From Natronorubrum sediminis (GTDB lineage Archaea > Halobacteriota > Halobacteria > Halobacteriales > Natrialbaceae): 64,000 nucleotides of DNA. Below, one piece after another: positions 44,817 through 54,967 of the stretch; within the stretch, counting starts at the first letter, position 1; each line of letters begins with the position of its first letter. The notes below the pieces were generated by a model. That model saw only the letters and a program-made list of their open reading frames with translations, was not told the DNA's origin and ran no database searches. The position numbers were made by a program, and so were the translations under genes. Location: NCBI RefSeq assembly GCF_900108095.1, contig NZ_FNWL01000002.1, forward strand, positions 1 through 64,000. Reading direction: 5' to 3'.

Positions 44817-46709
44817 CGGCGCTGCACTCGAGAGCGCTTCGTCGATTTCGGCGTCTTCCATCTTGTCGACGAGGGCGTCGATCACTTCCTCGCGTTTGCC
44901 TTTGACGAACTTGATCGAACCGACGACGAGGTGGCCGCCGCCGGAGACGCCGCCGCCGGGAATCTCGTCCTCGAGTTCCGAGACCATGTTCGGGATGTCC
45001 AGTCGAACGCCGTCGGAGCGAAGGACGGCGAAGTCGGGGCCGTAGCCGACCGTGATTACGGGGTCGCCGGTTTCCTCGATTTTGCGGTCGTGAATCTCGC
45101 CAGTAGTCTTGCCTGGTGCAGGGTAGGTGAACCGGTGGGCGTAGTTCTCGACGTCAATCCGATAGAGGTGTGCGCCGTTGTTCAGGTCTTCGTGCTCGAG
45201 ATGAGACATCGCGGCATCGAGTTGCTCGTCGACGTCCGCGCGAGAGCGTTCCGCGAGGAAGGAGACGAGTTCGCGGTGGCGCTCTTCGTCGTCGCTGTCG
45301 ATCTGGAGGAGGTCCTGGATCAACTGATCACCGGAGTTGTATCGCAGCCAGAACGCGGCGTAGTCGAGCGCTTCGCTCAGATCCTGAAGGCGCTGCTCGT
45401 CGTAGCCCTCCTCGTTTGCGAGTGCGAGGTAGTCCTCCATCGCGTCGGCCTTCGAGCGATCCGAGAGGCCGGCGACGGCGGGGACGTGGCGAAGTTCGTC
45501 CGTGATGTCCGGGTAGATCATTCGGGCGAGTTCGACACAGCACATCCCCGTCGTGATCCGGTAGTCCTCGTCGTGGAGGTACGGGTTGACGTGGGCGTCG
45601 AGGAGGTCGCCGACCGCGTCGGGGTCGGGGTGGTGGTGGTCGACGACGGCGATCGGAATGTCGTAGTGCGCCAGCGTCTCGTAGGCTGGGACGTCTTCGG
45701 CCGTCGAGCCGTTGTCCAGCATCAAGAGAAGCGGAAGCTGCTGACCGTGCTTCTCGCGATCCTCGAGCGCGAAGTTGAGGTCTCGCGTCGCGTCTTCCAT
45801 CTCGTAGAACGGTGCCTTCGCGGGCAGGCGTTTGATGAGGTGACGCGGCGCGTTCTCGTCCTCGTGAACCTCGCTGATGAACCGCTCGAGGGCGATTTGA
45901 ACCGGGACGGCGGCACACATGCCGTCTCCGTCGGCGTGGTGTCGAACGCGAATCGGGCGTCCCTGCAAGACGGTGCGCCGGAGGAGCTGAGCGACTTCCT
46001 TGAGGTTCGGTCGGAGCTTCTCGAACGCCTCCCAGTCGATCAGCGGTTCGACGTCGTGAGGTTCGGCGCGCGCTTCGAGTGCGTCCTCGAGTCGCTCGCG
46101 AGCCTCCTCAGCGTCCTCGCCCTCGAGTTTCGAGAGGCCCTCGGCTTCGACCTGCACGGAGTTCTCGTGGTGTTCGGGCGTGCCGGTGATACGGACGATG
46201 TCGCCGACCTCGATGGACGGATACGCTCGCACGCCGGCTTCCTCGAAGGCCGCACAGGGGACGACGCCGGCTTCGTCGGCGACGTGGAAGATAGTCGGGC
46301 CGCCGGTCTGTTTGACCTGAACGATTTCGCCTTCGATGTGCACCTGCTCGCCGATGGTCGCTTCGAGTCGGTCGGTGGCGGTCAGAGAGTAGTCGTGATC
46401 GACCTGCTCGAGCGTGTAGTCGTCGATGTCGACGGGTTCGAAGGCCACGTCGCCGTTGTCGCGGACGCTCTCGAGCGTGACGACGAGTTCGTCGCCGACG
46501 CCGTAGGTACCCTCGAGTACGGATTCGTGGACGAGACCGGAGACGGATTCGGAGAGATCGACGAAGATACCGTAGTCGACGATACCGTTAATTTCGGCGA
46601 GATACTGTTGATCCTCTTCGACGTCCTCGATCGTACACTCGGGGGCAAGCTCGTAGACGACGGAATCCCCGTCATCTGTGCCGGGTTCCCCGGCGGACTC
46701 ACGTGTCAT
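44805..46709 (-). CDS. RecJ-like DHH nuclease with S1 and OB domains
   Basis: 634 residues. An S1-like RNA-binding domain lies at about 30-95 (INGIVDYGIFVDLSESVSGLVH), an OB-fold at about 115-195 (IEGEIVQVKQTGGPTIF), and a DHH catalytic core after 250: RHHADGDGMCAA (motif I), LMLDNGSTAEDV, VVDHHHPDPD (motif III), and a C-terminal GGGVSGGGHLVVGSIKF DHHA1-like motif. Archaeal RecJ-like proteins act on single-stranded DNA or RNA; some (GAN) associate with GINS. The ATG at 46709 lies 27-33 bases after TTATACG. Termini and domains are well supported; the substrate is not. Confidence 0.85.
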   Translation of the reverse strand: MTRESAGEPGTDDGDSVVYELAPECTIEDVEEDQQYLAEINGIVDYGIFVDLSESVSGLVHESVLEGTYGVGDELVVTLESVRDNGDVAFEPVDIDDYTLEQVDHDYSLTATDRLEATIGEQVHIEGEIVQVKQTGGPTIFHVADEAGVVPCAAFEEAGVRAYPSIEVGDIVRITGTPEHHENSVQVEAEGLSKLEGEDAEEARERLEDALEARAEPHDVEPLIDWEAFEKLRPNLKEVAQLLRRTVLQGRPIRVRHHADGDGMCAAVPVQIALERFISEVHEDENAPRHLIKRLPAKAPFYEMEDATRDLNFALEDREKHGQQLPLLLMLDNGSTAEDVPAYETLAHYDIPIAVVDHHHPDPDAVGDLLDAHVNPYLHDEDYRITTGMCCVELARMIYPDITDELRHVPAVAGLSDRSKADAMEDYLALANEEGYDEQRLQDLSEALDYAAFWLRYNSGDQLIQDLLQIDSDDEERHRELVSFLAERSRADVDEQLDAAMSHLEHEDLNNGAHLYRIDVENYAHRFTYPAPGKTTGEIHDRKIEETGDPVITVGYGPDFAVLRSDGVRLDIPNMVSELEDEIPGGGVSGGGHLVVGSIKFVKGKREEVIDALVDKMEDAEIDEALSSAAPIDD

Positions 46710-46735
46710 CTTGCCCTGTCATTTGGGGCGGTCGC

Positions 46736-46742
46736 GTATAAC
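46736..46742 (-). promoter_or_regulatory. TATA box of the RecJ-like gene
   Basis: TTATACG on the minus strand, 27-33 bases before the ATG at 46709. Confidence 0.6.
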
Positions 46743-46828
46743 CCTTGTCAAGAAGGGAGCACCCACAGCGCCCACACCGCCCGTCGAAGTGAGGTCGGTC
46801 GGATTTCCGACCCGCCTGTTTCATTCGC

Positions 46829-49081
46829 TCAATCGTCCTGTGCGTCAACGGTCGCAACTGCAGCCAGATTGACGATGTCGCTCACGTCGTCGTCTCGCTG
46901 GAGGACGTGAACCGGCCGATCCATGCCGACGAGCATCGGGCCGATCGCTTCCGCACCGCCCAGTCGCTGAAGGAGTTTGTAGCAGATGTTCCCGGCCTCG
47001 AGGTTCGGCAGGACTAACACGTTTGCGGGCTCCTCGAGGTCGCTGAACTCGTAGCTGCCGGTGAGGAAGTCTTCGACGACGGCGGTGTCGGCTTGCATCT
47101 CGCCGTCGACGGGGAAGTCGACTGCAGGATCGTCCCGGAGTCGCCGCGCAGCACGGCGGGGTTTTCGCGTTCCCTCGTTGTCGACGCTGCCGAAGTCGGA
47201 ATACGAGAGCAGGGCCGCCCGTGGCTCGACGTTGAACCGGCGAGCGAGGTCGGCCGTGTGACGGGTGATCTCGGCCAGGACTTCCTCGTCCGGATCCTGA
47301 TTGACCGTCGTGTCCGCGAGGAAGACGACGCGATTCTTGAACGTGAGCATGTAGACGCCAGCGGCGTAGTCGGTCTCGGGGGCGGTCCCGATCACCTGCA
47401 GCGGCGGCCGCAGCGCGGAGGGATAGTGATTCGTCAATCCCGTCAGCATGGCGTCCGCGTCGCCCTGATCGACCATCACCGACGCGAAGTAGTTGCTATC
47501 GCGAATCCGCTCCGTCGCTTCGGTTCTCGTCACGCCCTTTCGCTGGCGACGTTCGTAGAGCGATTCCACGTAGTCCTCGGGTTCGCTCGTGTCGGGGTCG
47601 ACGACGTCAGGCTCGAACTCGAGGCCGAGGACCGAAATCGTCGTCTCGATCTCGGTCGCGTCGCCGATCAACACGGGGTCAGCGATCTCACGATCGGCGA
47701 TCTGTGCCGCCGCCCGGATGATTCGCTCGTTGCCACCCTCCGCTAGTGCGATCCGTTTCGGGTCGCTCTTCGCTTTGTTGAACACGGTTCGCATCATCTC
47801 GCGCGATTTGCCGAGTCGGGCCTCGAGTCCCTCGACGTACTCCTCAGGGTCGATGTCGGTTCGGGCGGCACCGGAGTCCATCGCGGCGCGAGCGACGGCG
47901 GGCGCGACCTCGAAGAGGACCCGCGGATCGAGGGGTTTCGGGATGATGTACTCGGGGCCAAACTGCAGAGGTTGGTCGCCGTAGGCCTTGCGCACGGCGT
48001 CTGGCACGTCGGCTTTCGCGAGGTCGGCGATGGCTTTCGCGGCCGCGACTTTCATCGCCTCGTTGATCTCGGCCGCACGCACGTCGAGCGCACCTCTGAA
48101 GATGAAGGGGAAGCCGAGCACGTTGTTGACTTGATTCGGGTAGTCAGAGCGCCCCGTCGCCATGATGACATCGTCGTTTCGGGCGTTCTTGGCCGTCTCG
48201 TAGTCGATTTCGGGGTCGGGGTTGGCCATCGCGAAGACGATCGGATCGGACGCCATCGATTGGATCATCGCCTCGCTGACGATGCCGCCGACCGAGAGGC
48301 CGACGAACACGTCCGCACCCTCGAGTGCGCCCTCGAGGCCGTCGTCGCGGACGTCGCGGGCGAACTCGCGGCTGTAGGGGTCGAGATCGCCGGATTCTGC
48401 CCGTTCGGCCGTCAGAACGCCGTCGATATCGACCATCGTGATGTTCTCTTTCTCGATCCCGAGCGAGACGAAGAATCGCGCGGTCGCGAGGGCTGCTGCA
48501 CCCGCCCCGGAGAACGTCACGGAGAGGTCCTCGAGGTCTTTGCCGGCGATGTCGGCGGCGTTTAACAGTGCTGCCCCGCAGATGATCGCGGTGCCGTGTT
48601 GGTCGTCGTGGAAGACGGGAATGTCCATTCGCTCGCGCAGGCGCTCTTCGATTCGAAAGCACTCGGGGGCGGCGATGTCCTCGAGGTTGATCCCGCCGAA
48701 GGTCGCGCCCATGGCTGCGACCGATTCGACGAACGCGTCGGCGTCGTCGTGCTCGAGTTCGATGTCGAAAACGTCGATGTCGGCGAAGCGTTTGAAGAGG
48801 ACGCCTTTCCCCTCCATGACCGGTTTGGAGGCCTGCGCGCCGATATCGCCCAGTCCGAGCACGGCGGAGCCATTCGAGACGACGCCGACGAGATTGCCTT
48901 TGGCCGTGTACTGGTAGGCATCGTCCGCTCGGTCGGCGATCTCCCGACACGGCGCGGCGACGCCGGGTGAGTACGCGAGCGAGAGATCGCGCTGGGTGGT
49001 CGTCGATTTCGTCGTCCGGATCTCGATCTTCCCAGGCAGGTCCTCACGATGATAGTCGAGTGAATCTTCGTCTAGTGACAT
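46829..49081 (-). CDS. maeB: NADP-dependent malic enzyme (MaeB type)
   Basis: 750 residues. The malic-enzyme part (1-420) has SLAYSPGVAAPC, KGNLVGVVSNGSAVLGLGD, VFHDDQHGTAII (metal and substrate site) and the NADP fold around VTFSGAGAAALA. The C-terminal part (about 430-750) is a phosphotransacetylase-like domain, regulatory in other MaeB proteins. It decarboxylates malate to pyruvate. The ATG at 49081 is the natural N-terminus (MSLDEDSLDYHREDLPGKIEI). Length is normal for MaeB. Confidence 0.95.
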   Translation of the reverse strand: MSLDEDSLDYHREDLPGKIEIRTTKSTTTQRDLSLAYSPGVAAPCREIADRADDAYQYTAKGNLVGVVSNGSAVLGLGDIGAQASKPVMEGKGVLFKRFADIDVFDIELEHDDADAFVESVAAMGATFGGINLEDIAAPECFRIEERLRERMDIPVFHDDQHGTAIICGAALLNAADIAGKDLEDLSVTFSGAGAAALATARFFVSLGIEKENITMVDIDGVLTAERAESGDLDPYSREFARDVRDDGLEGALEGADVFVGLSVGGIVSEAMIQSMASDPIVFAMANPDPEIDYETAKNARNDDVIMATGRSDYPNQVNNVLGFPFIFRGALDVRAAEINEAMKVAAAKAIADLAKADVPDAVRKAYGDQPLQFGPEYIIPKPLDPRVLFEVAPAVARAAMDSGAARTDIDPEEYVEGLEARLGKSREMMRTVFNKAKSDPKRIALAEGGNERIIRAAAQIADREIADPVLIGDATEIETTISVLGLEFEPDVVDPDTSEPEDYVESLYERRQRKGVTRTEATERIRDSNYFASVMVDQGDADAMLTGLTNHYPSALRPPLQVIGTAPETDYAAGVYMLTFKNRVVFLADTTVNQDPDEEVLAEITRHTADLARRFNVEPRAALLSYSDFGSVDNEGTRKPRRAARRLRDDPAVDFPVDGEMQADTAVVEDFLTGSYEFSDLEEPANVLVLPNLEAGNICYKLLQRLGGAEAIGPMLVGMDRPVHVLQRDDDVSDIVNLAAVATVDAQDD

Positions 49082-49284
49082 ATACTCGATTACGAGTAGG
49101 TTCCCGAAAAGCCCCTCGCTAGTACCATTAGGAGTATACTGACACCTAGTTGATCTTCCACAAACATCATTGATAATTCAGACATTCCTCGAAGCGATTC
49201 GCCGCGAAACGGGTGTGAACTCCTGACCGCGGAGTCGACTACCTGATCGGAACGTTTAGCAACCGCAAGCACGCAGGGCCTGAT

Positions 49285-49782
49285 ATGGGGCTGTTCGACG
49301 CGCTGTTTCGCTCGAGCGAAATTCTCGGCATCGCCGAGGAGACCCTCGAGTTCGCACTCGAATCCTCGGAGGCGACGCACCCACACGAGTACATGGGGTT
49401 CCTCCGGGGTACCGATGCCCAGGAGCTGGGCCTCGAGCAGGATGGACTCGTCATTACCGACGTGCTCGTCGTTCCGGGAACCGAGTCCAACAGCGTGAGC
49501 GCGACGGTTCGAACGAGCCAGATTCCAAACGACGTGAAGGCACTCGGCAGCGTTCACTCCCATCCAAACGGCGTGATCTCGCCGAGTGCGGCGGACCTCG
49601 AGACGTTCGGCCGGGGGAGCGTCCACATCATCATCGGCGCACCCTATCGTCGCTCGGATTGGCAGGCGTTCGATTCGGAGGGGCACTCGACCCGGCTGAA
49701 CGTGATCGACGTGGAACTACCCGACACCGATGATTTCTTCGACTTTACACAGGCGGATATCGACGACGACCTTCGACGATAG
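49285..49782 (+). CDS. JAMM/MPN+ metalloprotease family protein
   Basis: 165 residues. HEYMGFLRG supplies the upstream Glu, and SVHSHPNGVISPSAADL gives the zinc motif H-x-H-x7-S-x2-D. Homologues in Haloferax (HvJAMM1) remove ubiquitin-like SAMP from proteins; this is a candidate desampylase, but it is longer than HvJAMM1 and may have another substrate. A TATA-like GTTTAGC (about 49253-49259) precedes the ATG. The ribL gene starts 81 bases downstream. Confidence 0.85.
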   Translation: MGLFDALFRSSEILGIAEETLEFALESSEATHPHEYMGFLRGTDAQELGLEQDGLVITDVLVVPGTESNSVSATVRTSQIPNDVKALGSVHSHPNGVISPSAADLETFGRGSVHIIIGAPYRRSDWQAFDSEGHSTRLNVIDVELPDTDDFFDFTQADIDDDLRR

Positions 49783-49863
49783 CATGATACGTCAGACGAT
49801 GCCGACGAGTTCGGCGACGACGGTTCGTTCGCGTGGGTACCGACGGCTGAACGGGAGGAACGC

Positions 49864-50295
49864 ATGACGAAAACGGTCATCGCACAGGGAACGTTCGATA
49901 TCGTCCACCCCGGCCACGTTCACTATCTGGAGGAGGCCGCGGCGATGGGCGACGAACTGTACGTGATCGTCGCTCGAAAGGCGAACGTCGACCACAAGGA
50001 GACACCGATCTGTCCGGCTACCCAACGCCGGGACGTCGTCAACGCCCTCGAGGCAGTCGACGAGGCGATTCTCGGCCACGAGGAGGATATCTTCGTGCCG
50101 ATCGAGGAGATCGACCCCGACGTAATCGCGCTGGGCCACGACCAACACCACGACGACGCACAGATCGAAGCCGAACTCGAGCGTCGCGGACTCGAATGTA
50201 CCGTCGAACGCGCGAGTGGCCGCGAATCGGTCGCAGACGACGAAATCCTCTCGACGCGGCTGATCATCGAACGGATTCTCGAGCAGCGTTCGTAA
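49864..50295 (+). CDS. ribL: Archaeal FAD synthetase (RibL)
   Basis: 143 residues. It transfers AMP to [20 protein letters not shown] holds the HxGH motif of nucleotidyltransferases, and the C-terminal [14 protein letters not shown] carries the (S/T)-x-STR-like motif. The archaeal family is about 140-150 residues. It is close behind the JAMM gene on the same strand, so the two may share a transcript. Confidence 0.88.
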   Translation: MTKTVIAQGTFDIVHPGHVHYLEEAAAMGDELYVIVARKANVDHKETPICPATQRRDVVNALEAVDEAILGHEEDIFVPIEEIDPDVIALGHDQHHDDAQIEAELERRGLECTVERASGRESVADDEILSTRLIIERILEQRS

Positions 50296-50676
50296 TTGGT
50301 GTCGTTCACGTTCGTCTCAGCAGACGTTGCGTATCTGCGTTGACACGAACCGGTACTGCTCACAGTCGAGCGATGCTCGTGGCCACAGGGCCGCTTGTCT
50401 CCTCGAGTGGCGCGTCTTTCGCAGACGGCGACCCGATTCAGCGGCGTTCGACTGTCGGGATTCACACTGCATTCCCAGTCATAGATGGCGGCAATATTGT
50501 CCTAATTCTGCCCGGTGATCCATCGTGGTGATCCCAACAGCGGCAGTATTCGGATGCTGGGGGGATGTGAGTGTCTGAACTCGAGTCAATTATTGCCTCG
50601 TCCTATGGCTAAACTGCTGAAATCGGGTGGTAGAGAGGCTGAAACCCGCAACTTTTTGACGGTGTAGTCCCCAGGG
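50296..50676. other. Intergenic region before the Tat lipoprotein
   Basis: No gene is seen in these 380 bases. The right end carries the promoter of the next gene (ACTTTTTGA at 50651-50659). Nothing else stands out. Confidence 0.45.
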
Positions 50677-52086
50677 ATGTGTATGCGAATGGATGCAACA
50701 CGCAGACGGTTCTTGGTGGGGAGTGCAACAGTGAGTGCAGTGGCACTGGCTGGCTGTGCGGGTGACGGCGATGGTGACGACGACAACGGTGAGGAGTCGG
50801 AGTTTGACGACGAGGACTACGACATCGACCCGGACCTCGAAGAGGGTGACGGATCGTACGAAGTCTGGGCGCTCGATCAGGGCCGAGACGACATCTTCAT
50901 CTACGAACCGGCCGCCGACGCCGACGACGGCGACGACGAGTTCGCGATGACGGACTACATCGACGTCAACGACCTCGGTATCGACGCCGACGACATCGTC
51001 CCGCACATGATCGACTTCAGTTCGGACTACGCCTACGCCGCTATCGCCTGTACGGCCGGCGGCCGAACACTCGTCTTCGACACCGAGGAGAAAGAACTCG
51101 TCGCGGACATCGAGACCGGGCCGTCCACGCACATGGCCGCGTTCAGTCCCGGCGACGAATACATCACCGTCGACGTCATGGGCGACATGGAAGACGGCCA
51201 CTACGGTAGTATCGTCCGCCTCGACGCTGACACCGAAAACGGCGAGTTCGAAGAGGTCGACCGCATCGAACTCGGGGAGAGCGACGAAGTCTCGGACAAC
51301 GAGGTCGAACCGGCCCACCCGATTTGTCACCAGTACACGGCCGACGGTCGCTCGCTTCACACGCTCGGCCCGGAGTACGGGAACGCTGGACTCGTGATCG
51401 TCGATCACGACGAGTTCGAAATCGAGCGCGCGTACACGCAGGAAGAAGCGCCGACGAACTGCGGAACGATGCCCCACTACGAGGACGAGAAGTTCTACCT
51501 CACTGCCGGCGCACCGTCGGACCCCGACGAGGGCGAAGACGGCGTCGGACACTACTACGTCTACGATACCGCCGAAGACGAGTTCATCCTCGAGGAAGGT
51601 GACACGGAAGGCGTCGACGCACACGGCTTCTGGTTCACCCCCGACGGCGAAGAGCTGTGGATCCTCAACCGGGAGACGAACGACGGCGTCGTCGTCGACC
51701 CGGAGACCGACGAACCAGTCGAGGACGGCTACATCGAACAGTACGGTCCGGATCAGGACGACGACCCGGCAGACAGCGACGCGCCGGACATCATGTGGTC
51801 CTCACCCGACGGCGAGTACATGTTCGTCAGCCTGCGCGGCCCCGACCCGGTCTCGGGCGACCCCCACGCAGCGACCGGCATCACGCCCGGCTTCTCGGTC
51901 ATGAGCATCGAGGACCGCGAGTACGTCGATGTCGTCGAACCACACCCGATCGACGAGTTCGAAGACGAGGCAGTCGAGGCCGCACAGGACGGCGACGGCC
52001 CACGTCTTCCGGACTTCCACGGACTCGGCGTTCGCGTCGTCGACGAGTTCGACACCGAAATCGAGAACTCGCCCGGATTCAACTAA
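50677..52086 (+). CDS. Tat-exported beta-propeller lipoprotein
   Basis: 469 residues. Residues 8-30 are a twin-arginine signal with lipobox: TRRRFLVGSATVSAVALAGC, where the cysteine would carry the lipid anchor. An acidic linker follows (about 32-58), then repeated strands (DFSSDYAYAAIAC, FSPGDEYITVDV, FTPDGEELWILNRE, SSPDGEYMFVSLRG) typical of a YncE-like beta-propeller. The protein is probably at the cell surface; the ligand is unknown. The start at 50677 is supported by the TTTTTGA box; ATGs at 50683 and 50689 are alternatives. Confidence 0.82.
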   Translation: MCMRMDATRRRFLVGSATVSAVALAGCAGDGDGDDDNGEESEFDDEDYDIDPDLEEGDGSYEVWALDQGRDDIFIYEPAADADDGDDEFAMTDYIDVNDLGIDADDIVPHMIDFSSDYAYAAIACTAGGRTLVFDTEEKELVADIETGPSTHMAAFSPGDEYITVDVMGDMEDGHYGSIVRLDADTENGEFEEVDRIELGESDEVSDNEVEPAHPICHQYTADGRSLHTLGPEYGNAGLVIVDHDEFEIERAYTQEEAPTNCGTMPHYEDEKFYLTAGAPSDPDEGEDGVGHYYVYDTAEDEFILEEGDTEGVDAHGFWFTPDGEELWILNRETNDGVVVDPETDEPVEDGYIEQYGPDQDDDPADSDAPDIMWSSPDGEYMFVSLRGPDPVSGDPHAATGITPGFSVMSIEDREYVDVVEPHPIDEFEDEAVEAAQDGDGPRLPDFHGLGVRVVDEFDTEIENSPGFN

Positions 52087-52125
52087 GCCGACGAGCCGAA
52101 CTGGCTTTCTGCACCGTCACACCGA

Positions 52126-52311
52126 CTAATTTTGCAGGACGATTGGCGGCGGTAGTCTGATCGAATCGACGGCGTGTCCCGTTTCGACGAAGTGATCGAT
52201 CGCGTCCTCTGAAACCTCTCTGGGCGTCTGTCCGGCGTCCGTACTCGCGTACCAATCACACTCGAGGCAGTATTTGTACATCGACGTATCTTGCGTACTA
52301 CTCGACGACAT
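52126..52311 (-). CDS. Small C2H2-like zinc protein
   Basis: 61 residues. YCLECDWYAST then DAIDHFVETGHAV gives a C-x2-C...H-x5-H pattern, like a small haloarchaeal zinc finger. ATG 52311 and ATG 52281 (MYKYCLECDW) are both possible starts. Role unknown; similar proteins are common single-domain haloarchaeal hypotheticals. It is convergent with the lipoprotein gene. Confidence 0.65.
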   Translation of the reverse strand: MSSSSTQDTSMYKYCLECDWYASTDAGQTPREVSEDAIDHFVETGHAVDSIRLPPPIVLQN

Positions 52312-52435
52312 GGGCCCGAAAGCTTCGTGCAGGAAAGCGACGGTCCATGCACTCGCTTGCGTCGGAATGTCACCGGAACGAACGAGTCAGCATCGATCGA
52401 AAACGAGTCGTGAGTAGACCGTAGTCGGGAATCGA

Positions 52436-54163
52436 TTACTCGCGTTTGAGGCCGGGGTTCGTCACCGCGCCGTGGGATGCCGACCCGAAGTCACGGCAGT
52501 ACTTGGCCAGCACGCCCCCATCGTACGGTGGGTCCGGGCGCTCCCACGCTTCGCGGCGAGCCTCGAGTTCAGCGTCGTCAACATCGACCTCGAGGGTGCG
52601 CTCTGGAATGTCGACGGTGATCTCGTCGCCGTCCTCGAGCAAGCCGATTGGGCCGCCGACGAACGCCTCGGGGGCGACGTGGCCGATCATCGGGCCGCGG
52701 GTGCCACCGGAGAAGCGGCCGTCGGTGATGAGTGCGACGTCGTCTTCGTGACCGGCACCGACGACGGCGGCGGTGACGCCGAGCATTTCCCGCATGCCGG
52801 GGCCGCCACTCGGCCCTTCGTTTCGGATGACGATCACGTCGCCACTTTCGATGTGGCCTTCCTGGACGTACTCCATCGCGTCCTCTTCGTCCTCGAAGAT
52901 TCGCGCGGGGCCGTGGTGGTGGAACTCGTCGTCACCGGTCACCTTCAGGACGGAGCCGTCGGGTGCGAGATTGCCCGTGAGAATCTTGATCGCCCCTTCC
53001 GATTCTTTGGGGTCGTCGACCGGGTAAAGGAACTCCGCGTCGATTTCCGACTCGTCGGGCAGGTCGAGCGTCTCGAGTTCTTCCTCGATCGTCCGGCCCG
53101 TGACGGTCATCGCGTCGCCGTGGAAGAGATCGGCCTCGAGCAGTCGGCGGATCACGACTGGGACGCCACCGATCTCGTGGAGGTCGTTCATGACGTGGTC
53201 GCCGCCGGGAGAGAGGTCGGCGATCTTGGGGGTGCGACGCGAAATTTCGTCGAAGTCCTCGATCTCGAGGTCGACGTCGGCCTCGCGGGCGAGCGCGAGC
53301 AGGTGGAGCACGCCGTTCGTCGAGCCGCCGATTGCGGTCTGGAGCGCGATGGCGTTCTCGAAGGATTTGCGGCTGATGACGTCGGAAGGACGGCGATCCT
53401 CCTCGACGACCTCGACGGCGAGTTCGCCGGCGCGGCGGGCGACCTCGTAGCGCTCCTCGTCCTCCGCTGGTGGCGATGCGCTGCCGAGCGGGGCGAGACC
53501 GAGCGCTTCGGAGATGGAGGCCATCGTGTTTGCGGTGTACATGCCCCCACAGGAGCCAGCGCCGGGACAGGCGCTTCGTTCTAAGTCGTCGAGTTCCTCG
53601 CCGCTCATCTCGCCGGTGCCGTAGGTCCCGACGCCCTCGAAGACGCTGACGATGGTGACGTCGCGGCCCTCGTGCTCGCCGGGCATGATCGAGCCGCCGT
53701 AGAGGAAGACGCTCGGAAGATCCGTCCGGATCGCGGCCATCAGCATGCCGGGCAGGTTCTTGTCACAGCCGGCGACGGTGACGAGACCGTCCATCCGCTC
53801 GCCGAAGGAGACGAGTTCGACGCTGTCGGCAATGAGCTCTCGAGAGATCAGCGACGCCTTCATCCCTTCCGTCCCCATCGAGATGGCGTCGGAGATGGTG
53901 ATCGTGCCGAACTCGATGGGCATCCCGCCAGCCGTGTCCGCGCCCTCGAGTGCCGACTCCGCGACGTCGTCGAGGTGGACGTTACACGGCGTGATGTCGG
54001 CGGCCGGATTGGGCACGCCGATCATCGGCGAGCCAAAGTCCTCGTCCTCGAAGCCCATCGCCCGGAACATCGCTCGGTGGGGGGCTTTCTCTGCGCCTTG
54101 TGTGACCTCGCTGCTTTTGAGGCGTTCGTCTTTGCCGTAGTCGAACTCGTCGTCGCTGCTCAT
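52436..54163 (-). CDS. ilvD: Dihydroxy-acid dehydratase
   Basis: 575 residues. It dehydrates 2,3-dihydroxy acids in isoleucine, valine and pantothenate synthesis. The iron-sulfur cysteines are in [28 protein letters not shown] and at the earlier [20 protein letters not shown] and [12 protein letters not shown] are further signatures. The ATG at 54163 has the TATA box GGTATAAG (54185-54192 on the plus strand) at leaderless distance. The gene stands alone. Confidence 0.96.
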   Translation of the reverse strand: MSSDDEFDYGKDERLKSSEVTQGAEKAPHRAMFRAMGFEDEDFGSPMIGVPNPAADITPCNVHLDDVAESALEGADTAGGMPIEFGTITISDAISMGTEGMKASLISRELIADSVELVSFGERMDGLVTVAGCDKNLPGMLMAAIRTDLPSVFLYGGSIMPGEHEGRDVTIVSVFEGVGTYGTGEMSGEELDDLERSACPGAGSCGGMYTANTMASISEALGLAPLGSASPPAEDEERYEVARRAGELAVEVVEEDRRPSDVISRKSFENAIALQTAIGGSTNGVLHLLALAREADVDLEIEDFDEISRRTPKIADLSPGGDHVMNDLHEIGGVPVVIRRLLEADLFHGDAMTVTGRTIEEELETLDLPDESEIDAEFLYPVDDPKESEGAIKILTGNLAPDGSVLKVTGDDEFHHHGPARIFEDEEDAMEYVQEGHIESGDVIVIRNEGPSGGPGMREMLGVTAAVVGAGHEDDVALITDGRFSGGTRGPMIGHVAPEAFVGGPIGLLEDGDEITVDIPERTLEVDVDDAELEARREAWERPDPPYDGGVLAKYCRDFGSASHGAVTNPGLKRE

Positions 54164-54186
54164 GGTCGACCCTTGCGTCGAAACGG

Positions 54187-54192
54187 TATAAG
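54187..54192 (-). promoter_or_regulatory. TATA box of ilvD
   Basis: CTTATA on the minus strand, 24-29 bases before the ATG at 54163. Confidence 0.6.
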
Positions 54193-54243
54193 TTACCCTT
54201 TCTCAGCCAGCAGGTTCTGACTTCCCGCGGCGGAGGACGACGC

Positions 54244-54867
54244 TCAGCCCTCGAGATGGCGCTCTGCGTCGCGAAGCGCCGCTTGCGTGTCGATGCTCTC
54301 GAACGTCCGCTGGGCAACGTCCTCGAGTTCGCTTTCCTCGACCAGGTCGACGTCGATGCTCTCGAACGCGGTGACGATTCGGCCGTCGCCCTCCTCGAGC
54401 GCCGTTTCACAGGCTCGAGCCATCGCGTCGGCACGGTAGACGGCCTGTGTCGTCTGGTACCAGCCGTCCTCGAGCGTAACGACGGCGGCGTCGCGGCCGC
54501 GGGCGCGCTCGAAAAGGTAGTCAAGCAACGCCGGATCGACGTGGGGCATGTCGCAGGCGACGACGGCCGCGTACGCCGCGTCGACGGCCTCGAGACCGAC
54601 CTGAATGCCGGCCAGTGGACCCCGGTCTGGCTCTGGATCGGTTGCATACGTGAGGCTGAGGTCGCTGCCCTCGAGTGCAGATTCGATCGCTTCGCGTTGA
54701 TCGTCGCGGCAGTTGATCACGCAGTCGTCGACGACTCCTCCCAATCGGTCGACGACGTGTCGGATCATCGGCGTTCCGGCGAGTTCGGCGACGGCTTTGT
54801 CGGCCTCGCCGAAGCGGGTCGAAAAACCGCCGGCGAGGACGACACCGGCGCGTGAGTCGTCGGTCAT
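54244..54867 (-). CDS. mobA: Molybdenum cofactor guanylyltransferase-like (MobA)
   Basis: 207 residues. VVLAGGFSTRFGEADKAVAEL is the nucleotide-binding start of MobA, followed by a conserved GPLAGI(Q)-type loop and AVVACDMPHVDPALL with the metal-binding Asp. It attaches GMP to molybdopterin. Homologues also include CTP and IMP transferases, so the substrate is assigned by family only. The TATA box at 54891-54898 is at leaderless distance. It is divergent from mptG. Confidence 0.85.
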   Translation of the reverse strand: MTDDSRAGVVLAGGFSTRFGEADKAVAELAGTPMIRHVVDRLGGVVDDCVINCRDDQREAIESALEGSDLSLTYATDPEPDRGPLAGIQVGLEAVDAAYAAVVACDMPHVDPALLDYLFERARGRDAAVVTLEDGWYQTTQAVYRADAMARACETALEEGDGRIVTAFESIDVDLVEESELEDVAQRTFESIDTQAALRDAERHLEG

Positions 54868-54890
54868 TATTCGTTCGATAGCACCGACGC

Positions 54891-54898
54891 TGTATAAA
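54891..54898 (-). promoter_or_regulatory. TATA box of mobA
   Basis: TTTATACA on the minus strand, 24-31 bases before the ATG at 54867. Confidence 0.65.
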
Positions 54899-54967
54899 TG
54901 GCTGGCGACGCCACGAGCACGTGTCGCCGTCGAAACCCCCTTCTAGGGAGGGTTCCTACCGCGCCCT

